A DNA stretch of 12,608 nucleotides from Archaeoglobaceae archaeon (GTDB lineage Archaea; Halobacteriota; Archaeoglobi; Archaeoglobales; Archaeoglobaceae): the NCBI GenBank assembly GCA_025059545.1, contig JANXDJ010000011.1:15134-27741 (forward strand), given 5' to 3'. The position numbers and the translations under genes were made by a program. Positions 1 through 5,769 of the stretch are shown piece after piece. The stretch's first letter is position 1. Every line of letters starts with the position of its first letter. The notes under the pieces are model-generated. The model was given only the letters and a program-made list of their open reading frames with translations. It did no database searches and was not told the DNA's origin.

Positions 1-513
1 CTCAACCACACGCACATACATGTCTGGATCGTCTTGTTCGTGTGGTCTTTTGCTTCTGTCTCCCTTAACATCTGTTTGCGCGCATGCAGCGACGAGATCT
101 CTGTTCTGGAATTCTTTTAAATATTCAACGAATCTCTTGTTGTAATCTGTGCCAAATTCCTGGTCCGCAGCAAAAGTTGCCACTGACAATCCATTTATCG
201 CATCACAGCCCATGCAACGCTGAATGCATCCTCCGGTAACTCTACAGCACTTTCTTATCATTTCCTGTTTCTTCAGCAAGTCTTCTGCAGACTGGTTTAT
301 GTGAGTAAATCTGTTTATCTTCTTCCCAGTCAGGTGAGAGTGAGTTACGAGTAAATCCTTAAATTCAGGGTTCTCTACGAGATCAAAGGTTTTCGATATT
401 ACGTTGATTCCTCCTCTGAGCTCAGGTGAGTCTCTTTTAACCTTTTTTCCCCTCACGTAGACGTTTGGTTTCATTTTGAAAAGATCTTGTTTGTATTCCT
501 CAGAAGTCCTCAT
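1..513 (-). CDS. abfD: 4-hydroxybutyryl-CoA dehydratase-like protein (HpaB/AbfD family), C-terminus cut by window edge
   Basis: Reading from the ATG at 513 to the window edge gives 171 open codons without a stop. The family uses a [4Fe-4S] cluster and FAD to dehydrate 4-hydroxybutyryl-CoA to crotonyl-CoA (4-aminobutyrate fermentation, hydroxybutyrate cycles). The N-terminus (MRTSEEYKQDLFKMKPNVYV) and the segments GKKINRFTHINQSAEDLLKK (about 63-82) and QTDVKGDRSKRPHEQDDPD (about 146-164) follow the clostridial enzyme as I remember it. GCIQRCMG (95-102) supplies Cys96 and Cys100, which match the first two cluster cysteines of that enzyme. The His and Cys ligands further on lie outside the window. 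A strong AGGAGGTG site precedes the ATG. HpaB-family paralogues such as 4-hydroxyphenylacetate 3-monooxygenase share the fold but lack these cysteines. The exact substrate cannot be fixed from a third of the protein. Confidence 0.82.
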   Translation of the reverse strand, partial: MRTSEEYKQDLFKMKPNVYVRGKKVKRDSPELRGGINVISKTFDLVENPEFKDLLVTHSHLTGKKINRFTHINQSAEDLLKKQEMIRKCCRVTGGCIQRCMGCDAINGLSVATFAADQEFGTDYNKRFVEYLKEFQNRDLVAACAQTDVKGDRSKRPHEQDDPDMYVRVVE

Positions 514-518
514 AATAA

Positions 519-526
519 CACCTCCT
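519..526 (-). promoter_or_regulatory. Shine-Dalgarno site of the dehydratase gene
   Basis: The minus strand reads AGGAGGTG followed by five bases and ATG, a near-consensus archaeal ribosome binding site. It fixes the start codon at 513. AT-rich candidate TATA elements lie upstream, at about 531-540 and 547-556 in plus coordinates. The farther one gives a leader that contains this site; the nearer one would start transcription too close to the ATG. Confidence 0.8.
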
Positions 527-641
527 CATATTTTTTATAATTTCCAAAATATTTTTGCCCGTGCATCCAACCATTATACCACCAAATTTTTCTTATTTAA
601 ACTACTATTAAACTTTTCTGTATTTCTATATGGTGAGAATT

Positions 642-660
642 TCCGAAAATATTTTTCGGA
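642..660. promoter_or_regulatory. Perfect inverted repeat in a divergent intergenic region (candidate operator)
   Basis: TCCGAAAA and TTTTCGGA are exact reverse complements separated by TAT, forming a 19-base palindrome-like site. It lies between the divergent dehydratase gene (start 513) and hydrolase gene (start about 708). Its symmetry and promoter-proximal position fit a homodimeric transcription factor site. There is no following T-tract, so a terminator is less likely. No other copy was noticed in the window. The rest of 514-707 is AT-rich and contains no other gene that I can support. Confidence 0.45.
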
Positions 661-707
661 CTATACGAAAGATCTCATCATGTAAATTAAACCCACCAAA
701 GGCTAAA

Positions 708-1319
708 ATGAAAAGCATTTTTAATCTCGAAATGGACTTAAAAAAGATGAACCTAAAAATTGCGGACGATTTCTATCTCCTAAAGCCAGGCAAAGTTGTT
801 TTCGACGATAGCGGAGCAATTCTTTACGCCTCCTCCTCTGTTAGTCTGATCTTGGATGAACCTCGCATAGTTGTGGACACAGGATTGCCGATAGACGAGG
901 AAACAATAACTCAGGCTCTCACAGAACTTGGATTAAAGCCTTCTGAAATCGAAATCGTGATCAACACCCATCTCCACCCAGACCACTGCGGAGGAAATGA
1001 GCTTTTTAAAGCCAAGATCTACGTGCATCCGCTTGAAATTCTCAGAACTGGAGCGAAATATCTTCCATTTCCTTCGAAGATCTCTGAAAGGGTAAAAATA
1101 ATCGAAACCCCCGGACACATCGATGGGCACATCTCAGTCGTTTTTGACCGCTCCATAGTTGTTGCGGGAGATGCGATTCCAACAAAGGATAACTACTTGA
1201 AGAGGGTGATACCAAGATTCCATACGGATGCGAAGAAAGCAAGAGAAAGCATGGAAAAAATAATAGAGATCGCAAAAATAATTATTCCGGGACACGATGG
1301 ACCGATCTACTTAAAGTAG
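708..1319 (+). CDS. Metallo-beta-lactamase-fold hydrolase
   Basis: This is a 203-residue protein with the full zinc-binding set of the MBL superfamily. NTHLHPDH gives His88, His90, Asp92 and His93. PGHIDGH gives His137, AGDA gives Asp155 and PGHDG gives His196. It therefore probably binds two metal ions and hydrolyses an ester, thioester or phosphoester, or acts in the wider glyoxalase-II-like group; the substrate cannot be read from sequence. The start is uncertain. ATG 708 has AAAGG five bases upstream. ATG 747 (190 residues, MNLKIADDF) starts closer to the conserved domain and has a TTTTTAAT element about 25 bases upstream, compatible with a leaderless transcript. The longer reading from 630 runs through the inverted repeat and is unlikely. 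The last nine bases overlap the convergent marker protein 4 gene. No functional link to the methanogenesis genes is evident. Confidence 0.88.
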   Translation: MKSIFNLEMDLKKMNLKIADDFYLLKPGKVVFDDSGAILYASSSVSLILDEPRIVVDTGLPIDEETITQALTELGLKPSEIEIVINTHLHPDHCGGNELFKAKIYVHPLEILRTGAKYLPFPSKISERVKIIETPGHIDGHISVVFDRSIVVAGDAIPTKDNYLKRVIPRFHTDAKKARESMEKIIEIAKIIIPGHDGPIYLK

Positions 1320-2045
1320 CGTTGCAACCGCAATTGCCCTTGCAAAACCTTCAGCACTTTGATTTCTGCTCGTGTCTACTATTCTATAGGGCAAACCGAA
1401 ATAAACCGCACCGTATTCCCTTCCTCCGCCGAGATAGCAGAGAGAGCGAAAGATCAGATTTCCTGAAATGCCATCTGGAGCTATAACGATGCCTTTACTA
1501 ACAGCGTCCTCAATCCTTATCTCTAAATTCTCTCCTCCAGAGAGCTTTGCAACAAGCTCCGCTTCAGCAAGAGATCGATCCACAACTTCGTATCTACCAA
1601 CGTCCCCATATCTTCCGCCAGCAAGCACCGCAACATTCTTTGGAATCCCAAGTAGATCTGCCAATTGCTTAGAATACTCAATTAGCCTAAGCTTTTCCGA
1701 GACATTTTTGCCTTCATCCACACCAACGGGAGAGAGAAGAAAAAGAATATTGTTAGCAGTCTCAAAAACTCCAACCCTTAGTGGAGAATATCCCTTTCTT
1801 AGAATTTCAAGAAGCTTTGAAGCTCTTGCGGTTCCACGAACAACCGCATGCACTTCCCCTTTTTCAACCATTCTCGAAAGTTCTTTCTCAGTTTTCTCTC
1901 CCTCATCGACAACAATGACTTCTGCAAAATCTGAAAGCTCCACAGCTTTCATTATTCGCTCTTCGCTCGTTTCATCGAATCTATAGAGACCAATGGCGAT
2001 TTTCCTTCTTTTAATCCTACTTTTTATATTTTCATGTAAATACAT
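1311..2045 (-). CDS. mtxX: Methanogenesis marker protein 4 (MtxX-like)
   Basis: A 244-residue protein matching the MtxX / methanogenesis marker 4 family, which is found in archaea that have MCR. The family is named methyltransferase-related, but its precise reaction is not established to my knowledge. The C-terminal half carries the clearest signature: VIAPDGISGNLIFR (about 187-200), then SLCYLGGGREYGA (201-213) and RIVDTSRNQSAEGFARAIA (221-239). The DGxxGN turn resembles that of PlsX/phosphotransacetylase-fold proteins, so an acyl- or phosphate-transfer fold is a reasonable inference. A central LAGGRYGDVGRY stretch (141-152) is also characteristic. The ATG at 2045 lies one base after the stop codon of the upstream flavoprotein gene, so the two are almost certainly co-transcribed and translationally coupled. 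Its 3' end overlaps the hydrolase gene tail-to-tail by nine bases. Confidence 0.88.
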   Translation of the reverse strand: MYLHENIKSRIKRRKIAIGLYRFDETSEERIMKAVELSDFAEVIVVDEGEKTEKELSRMVEKGEVHAVVRGTARASKLLEILRKGYSPLRVGVFETANNILFLLSPVGVDEGKNVSEKLRLIEYSKQLADLLGIPKNVAVLAGGRYGDVGRYEVVDRSLAEAELVAKLSGGENLEIRIEDAVSKGIVIAPDGISGNLIFRSLCYLGGGREYGAVYFGLPYRIVDTSRNQSAEGFARAIAVATLL

Positions 2046-2046
2046 A

Positions 2047-2604
2047 TTACTTTTGCAAAGCTTCTGCGATCTTCTTTGCCAAATTCTTGCAACTGTTTAG
2101 CCCAGCTTCATCCCTCTTCACAGCCTCGAGATCCTTCATTGAGCCAATTAGCATTCCTCCAAATCTCATGCTCGCTATTCTCATCTCATGCGAGAGCATC
2201 CATTGATGAATTTGCTCGCAAACAATTTCCTGTCCGCCATTTCTCGCTTGTCCTACCGCTATTGCTCCACCAACTTTTCCTTTAAGCTTTCCCCTTACCA
2301 TTATGCTTCTGTCGAACAAGGCTTTTATCTGAGCGGTAACTCCGACGTAGTAAACTGGAGAAGCTATAATTATAGCATCCGCTAAAAGCATTCTTTCAAA
2401 AATTTCCTTAGCGTCATCTTTTATAGGACATTCCTTTCCTTCTAAGCATTTTCCATAGTGTCTGCAGAACTTGACTTCTTTTTCTGCCAGCAAAATTGTT
2501 TCAGTTTCAAAACCAAGTTCTCGAAGGTTATTCAACGTAAAATTCAAAGCAAACTCAGTATTCGCACCCTTTCTCGGAGAACCACAAATTCCAAGCACTT
2601 TCAT
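2047..2604 (-). CDS. Flavodoxin-fold NADPH-dependent FMN reductase / iron-sulfur-flavoprotein-like protein
   Basis: A 185-residue flavoprotein starting MKVLGICGSPRKGANTE, where GSPRKGANT is the FMN phosphate-binding loop of the WrbA/iron-sulfur flavoprotein group. SPVYYVGVTAQIKALFDR (about 81-98) is the second flavin-contact region. Iron-sulfur flavoproteins carry a compact CX2CX2CX4-7C motif. Here the equivalent segment has Cys47, Cys53 and Cys59 with Tyr50 in the second position, so a classical four-Cys cluster is doubtful. These proteins transfer electrons between ferredoxin, oxygen species or disulfides and flavin; the partner here is unknown. The start at 2604 is chosen because the family normally begins there and a TATA-like ATATATAC lies about 25 bases upstream, implying a near-leaderless transcript. 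An in-frame ATG at 2616 would add four residues. The gene is coupled to marker protein 4 downstream. Confidence 0.88.
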   Translation of the reverse strand: MKVLGICGSPRKGANTEFALNFTLNNLRELGFETETILLAEKEVKFCRHYGKCLEGKECPIKDDAKEIFERMLLADAIIIASPVYYVGVTAQIKALFDRSIMVRGKLKGKVGGAIAVGQARNGGQEIVCEQIHQWMLSHEMRIASMRFGGMLIGSMKDLEAVKRDEAGLNSCKNLAKKIAEALQK

Positions 2605-2623
2605 ACTCAAAGTCATTATTTAG

Positions 2624-2632
2624 TGTATATAT
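2624..2632 (-). promoter_or_regulatory. TATA-like element for the flavoprotein/marker 4 transcript
   Basis: On the minus strand ATATATAC sits about 25 bases before the ATG at 2604, the usual archaeal distance from TATA box to transcription start. No Shine-Dalgarno site precedes either candidate ATG, consistent with leaderless translation. Confidence 0.5.
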
Positions 2633-2638
2633 CTTTTG

Positions 2639-2647
2639 CTTTAAAAT
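2639..2647 (+). promoter_or_regulatory. TATA-like element for the DUF2284-marker 8-atwA transcript
   Basis: CTTTAAAAT lies about 40 bases upstream of ATG 2685. Initiation about 25 bases downstream would leave a leader of roughly 15 bases containing GAGGGG (2678-2683). The element abuts the minus-strand TATA-like site, so the two transcripts probably share one compact divergent promoter. Confidence 0.45.
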
Positions 2648-2684
2648 CAGCAAGTTTTATCAATTCAGAGGCTTGAAGAGGGGC

Positions 2685-3272
2685 ATGAAAAAGAGTTTTG
2701 AAGAACTTATCGCAGGACTTCGCAAAGTTCACCCAGAATTCAAGATAATTTCGACAGAAAGTATAGTAGTTTCAGAATGGGTTAGATGGAAGTGTATGTT
2801 TGGTTGCAAAGCTTATGGAAAACATCTTAATTGTCCTCCATTTGTTCCTCCAGTTGAGGAGACAAGAAAATTGTTGAAATGCTACAAAAAAGCTATTCTT
2901 GCGAGATTTGAGGCTAAGCCAGATTATTCGCAACCGCCAGAGCGTATTCATCATTTTATAATGAAATCTCTTAGAGAATTCTATGATACAATGTTCGAAT
3001 TGGAAAGAACCGCATATTTAAATGGCTACTACAAAGCTTTCGCCCTCTACGGACTTCCTTGTCCATATTGCGATCCTTGCGTTGTGGAAAATATGGAATT
3101 GGTAGATACGGATCCAAAACGCTACTGCAAGTTCCAGCACAAGGTAAGACCCGCAATGGAAGCAACTGGAATAGATGTTTTTCAAACTGTCAAAAATGCT
3201 GGCTACGATCTGGAAGTCTTAACTTCACCATCAGAGAAGATTTTATTCTACGGACTGCTACTGCTTGAATAG
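2685..3272 (+). CDS. DUF2284 family Cys-rich predicted metal-binding protein
   Basis: A 195-residue protein with the DUF2284 cysteine pattern; the family is predicted to bind metal or Fe-S and has no established reaction. Eight cysteines fall in two groups: Cys37, Cys41, Cys50 and Cys66 around KCMFGCKAYGKHLNCPPFVP, and Cys126, Cys129, Cys132 and Cys148 around LPCPYCDPC. Two four-Cys sites would be enough for two [4Fe-4S] clusters, though this is inference. There are no membrane segments or signal peptide, so it is probably cytosolic. I chose ATG 2685, preceded by GAGGGG, over an in-frame TTG at 2673 that would add four residues. It is the first gene of an operon with marker protein 8 and AtwA, eight bases apart in each case, which suggests a role in MCR biogenesis or its redox chemistry. 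Confidence 0.85.
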   Translation: MKKSFEELIAGLRKVHPEFKIISTESIVVSEWVRWKCMFGCKAYGKHLNCPPFVPPVEETRKLLKCYKKAILARFEAKPDYSQPPERIHHFIMKSLREFYDTMFELERTAYLNGYYKAFALYGLPCPYCDPCVVENMELVDTDPKRYCKFQHKVRPAMEATGIDVFQTVKNAGYDLEVLTSPSEKILFYGLLLLE

Positions 3273-3278
3273 GTGATC
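3271..3278 (+). promoter_or_regulatory. Shine-Dalgarno site of mmp8, embedded in the upstream stop codon
   Basis: AGGTGATC, a near-perfect complement of the archaeal 16S rRNA tail, starts inside the TAG stop (3270-3272) of the DUF2284 gene. It stands two bases before a GTG start at 3281. It decides that the otherwise weak GTG is the real start and implies termination-reinitiation coupling. Confidence 0.75.
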
Positions 3279-3280
3279 GA

Positions 3281-4126
3281 GTGGACGAACACGTAATGGA
3301 GCTTCTCGGAAAAGCAAGAGCGGTTGTGAGAAATGGAAAAATTGTCGAAATTTCCGAGCCGAAGCTTGAATACTGTCCTTTGTTCAAAAAGCTTCATGGA
3401 ATTGAGAAAATCACGAGAGAAGAAGTTTTAAAAAATCTTAGTTATAGAATTGAGAACTTTGGACTTTTTACACCAAAAAGGAAGATCCTCGATGAGAGAG
3501 TCTTTGCAACCTTTGGAGCATCTGAAATCTTTTTCAGCTGTCTAAAAAACAGTTTTCTCGATGCCGTTGTTATCGTTGCGGATTGTGCTGGCACAGTTGT
3601 GACTTCTAATCCAAAACTCGTTCAAGGACTTGGTGGAAGGATTTCGGGCTTGGTAAAAACTTCACCAATTGCAGAGGTCATTGAGAGAATTGAAAATGAA
3701 GGAGGTTTGGTGTTAAGTAGGAGTGGAGAGATCGATCAAGTAAAAGGCGTTCTTTTTGCGATCGAGAAGGGTTTTAAAAGGATCGGGGTCACTCTGACTA
3801 CTCCTGAAGAAGCGAGAACTTGTGCAAAGGTTGAAAAAGAAGAGGGTGTCAAAATTCTTAAATTCGCTGTTCACACCACTGGAGTAAATTGGAGTAAAGA
3901 AGATGCTTTAGCTTTTGATCTAATCACTTTGTGCGCTTCAAAGAATTTGCGAGAGAATTTGAAAGGAATTATAAAGGCTCAGGCAGGTGAATCAATCCCA
4001 ATAGTTGCGGTCTCGGAATTTGGAAAACTAGCTCTGCTTGAAAGAGCTAAAGACATGGATGGAATTCTTATAATCTCAAAGCCGCTTCCAGAACTTAGCC
4101 AGAACCAACCAAGGCCATTGAGGTAG
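3281..4126 (+). CDS. mmp8: Methanogenesis marker protein 8 (DUF2099)
   Basis: A 281-residue protein of the methanogenesis marker 8 / DUF2099 family, found with MCR in methanogenic and alkane-oxidising archaea. Its biochemical role is not established to my knowledge. The diagnostic centre is VADCAGTVVTSNPKLVQGLG (99-118), followed by GRISGLVKTSPIAEVIERI (119-137). Cysteines at 32, 87, 102, 171 and 208 are scattered rather than arranged as a ferredoxin motif; Cys102, in the conserved segment, is the most likely functional one. The protein starts at GTG 3281, which has an excellent Shine-Dalgarno site. It is second in the DUF2284-mmp8-atwA operon, with eight intergenic bases on each side. Its tight coupling to atwA supports a role in MCR assembly or activation, which is inference. 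Confidence 0.92.
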   Translation: MDEHVMELLGKARAVVRNGKIVEISEPKLEYCPLFKKLHGIEKITREEVLKNLSYRIENFGLFTPKRKILDERVFATFGASEIFFSCLKNSFLDAVVIVADCAGTVVTSNPKLVQGLGGRISGLVKTSPIAEVIERIENEGGLVLSRSGEIDQVKGVLFAIEKGFKRIGVTLTTPEEARTCAKVEKEEGVKILKFAVHTTGVNWSKEDALAFDLITLCASKNLRENLKGIIKAQAGESIPIVAVSEFGKLALLERAKDMDGILIISKPLPELSQNQPRPLR

Positions 4127-4130
4127 GTGG
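4125..4130 (+). promoter_or_regulatory. Shine-Dalgarno site of atwA, embedded in the upstream stop codon
   Basis: AGGTGG begins inside the TAG stop of mmp8 (4124-4126) and lies four bases before ATG 4135, repeating the coupling arrangement seen at the previous junction. Confidence 0.7.
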
Positions 4131-4134
4131 TATT

Positions 4135-5769
4135 ATGATCGTCGAAGCCCGTAACCTTGTAAAAAAATACACTCTAAGCAACGGAAAAAAGCTGAATGCC
4201 CTTAAAATAGAACATTTGGAAGTAGAAAGGGGAGAACTGGTTGGTTTGCTCGGTAAAAGCGGAAGTGGTAAGACTACTCTGCTTAGAATACTGCGGGGAG
4301 CGGAAAACTTCGACGAAGGAGAAGTTTTGATCGATGGTATTCGTCTTACACCAGAATCGACGAGAGGGGACTTTAGAAGCGTAATGGAAAAGACCGCAAT
4401 ACATCTACAGAGATCATTCGGGCTTTGGTCTGAAAAAGTAATTGAGAATGTTATTAGAGCTTTAGCTTACGTTCAATTAGGCGAAGAAGTCTTACCAGAA
4501 TGGGATCCTGTTTTCTATGAGGGATTGAAGGAGGAAGCGATGAAATTGCTTGAGATCGTAGATCTAAAGCACAAAGCGGAATGTTGGGCTGAAATTCTCA
4601 GTGGTGGTGAGAAGCAAAGGCTGATCCTTGCAAGACAACTTGCTAAAAAACCATCAATTTTGCTTTTAGATGAATTCGGGACAATGACTTGTCCTGAAAC
4701 GAGAAAAAAAGCTATAGAAACGATTAAAAGAGTAAACAAAGAGCTTAGGATAACTGTAATCTTTTCTTCCCACATGCCAGAGATCCACAGAGCTCTCGCA
4801 GAGAGAGTTGTTTTGATGGACAATGGCAGAATTTCAGATGAAGGAGAACCTGAGGAAATGATCTCTAAGTTTCTATCTGAGCTTGAACCTCCAAAATTAG
4901 GTAAGAAGAGAATTGGTGGAGAAGTAGTTAGGCTTGAGAATGTTAGAAAGAGATACTACGTAGTCCCCGGCGGTCAGACACTTGATCTTAGAGATGTCTC
5001 GTTTTCAATTAGAAGAGGCGAGATCGTCGGTTTTATTGGTAGAAGTGGAAGCGGTAAAACTGTTATCACGAGACTGATCTGCGGTCTTGAGCTACCAGAT
5101 GAGGGCAGAGTGATGATCAGACCCGAGAGGAAGTGGGTCGATTTCAACAAGTTTGGAAAGAGAAGCGTAGAGGTTAGAAGAAAGATCGGGATACTCCATC
5201 AAGAGTTTGCCCTACCATTCTGGGCAAAAGTTGGGGAGATGGTGTCATACAAGATCAGAGTTAAAAGAGAAAAAGCGGTTGAAGAGGCGATGAAAAAGGC
5301 TGAAGAACTGGGAATAAGCGAAAGCCTTTTTGATGCGATCTACAGAATGACAGATCTTCCAAAAGAAGAAGCTGAGATCAGATTGAGAAGATTAGGATTG
5401 CCCTATGGAATCATAAAAGAGCTTTTTCCTGAGAGTTCAGAGGATTTGAGCAATATATATCCTATTTTCGAGAGAATGAACCTCCCAGCAGAAATTCTCG
5501 AGCGTCAAAGTCATGAACTTTCAGGTGGAGAAGCAATTCGCTTGGGGATTGCTTTGGCTTCTATAACAAAGCCCAAGATCCTGATACTCGATGAACCTTT
5601 CGGAGACATCGATCCAGTGACGCTTAGAAAGGTTGCAAACTTCCTGAAAGAAATGAACTTGCGAGATAGAACCACTATGATCATTGTAAGCCATCAACAT
5701 GAGCTTATAAATGAGATTGCGGACAGAATTTTGCTTGTTGAGGAAGGAAGAGTTCAGGAAGTAAAGTAG
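4135..5769 (+). CDS. atwA: Methyl-coenzyme M reductase activation component A2 (AtwA), twin ABC ATPase
   Basis: A 544-residue soluble protein with two ABC nucleotide-binding domains and no membrane segments, the length and layout of MCR component A2. A2 supplies ATP hydrolysis for reductive activation of the F430 nickel to Ni(I). Domain 1: Walker A GKSGSGKT (40-47), Q-loop Gln92, signature LSGGE (155-159), Walker B ILLLDE (175-180) followed by Phe-Gly rather than Pro, and switch His213. Domain 2: Walker A GRSGSGKT (302-309), Q-loop Gln356, signature LSGGE (462-466), Walker B ILILDE (482-487), and His520. All catalytic elements are intact in both halves. Domain 2 carries an insertion of roughly 90 residues between Q-loop and signature (about 365-455), rich in Lys and Glu. 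The gene is last in its operon and overlaps the convergent mmp14 gene by 16 bases. A generic ABC transporter ATPase is unlikely because no permease is present and the neighbours are all MCR-associated. Confidence 0.93.
   Translation: MIVEARNLVKKYTLSNGKKLNALKIEHLEVERGELVGLLGKSGSGKTTLLRILRGAENFDEGEVLIDGIRLTPESTRGDFRSVMEKTAIHLQRSFGLWSEKVIENVIRALAYVQLGEEVLPEWDPVFYEGLKEEAMKLLEIVDLKHKAECWAEILSGGEKQRLILARQLAKKPSILLLDEFGTMTCPETRKKAIETIKRVNKELRITVIFSSHMPEIHRALAERVVLMDNGRISDEGEPEEMISKFLSELEPPKLGKKRIGGEVVRLENVRKRYYVVPGGQTLDLRDVSFSIRRGEIVGFIGRSGSGKTVITRLICGLELPDEGRVMIRPERKWVDFNKFGKRSVEVRRKIGILHQEFALPFWAKVGEMVSYKIRVKREKAVEEAMKKAEELGISESLFDAIYRMTDLPKEEAEIRLRRLGLPYGIIKELFPESSEDLSNIYPIFERMNLPAEILERQSHELSGGEAIRLGIALASITKPKILILDEPFGDIDPVTLRKVANFLKEMNLRDRTTMIIVSHQHELINEIADRILLVEEGRVQEVK

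Noticed and set aside
476..685. Plus-strand reading of 69 codons across the dehydratase start region
   Set aside because: It covers the ribosome site, promoter region and inverted repeat, has an AT-driven composition rich in Phe, Tyr and Asn, and shows no recognisable motif.
630..707. Upstream ATG extension of the metallo-beta-lactamase gene
   Set aside because: The extra 26 residues run through the inverted repeat and AT-rich promoter DNA and are unlike the rest of the protein. ATGs at 708 and 747 are better supported.
1468..1986. Long open frame antisense to mtxX (172 codons)
   Set aside because: Its product is Ser/Thr/Pro-rich without motifs, the usual mirror of a Glu/Lys/Arg-rich gene; marker protein 4 on the other strand is clear.
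2673..2675. TTG start for the DUF2284 gene
   Set aside because: An ATG four codons downstream has the better-placed GAGGGG site; the TTG has no spaced ribosome site.
4135..5769. ABC transporter ATPase fusion for nutrient uptake
   Set aside because: No permease or binding-protein gene is near, and length, domain layout and neighbours match MCR component A2.
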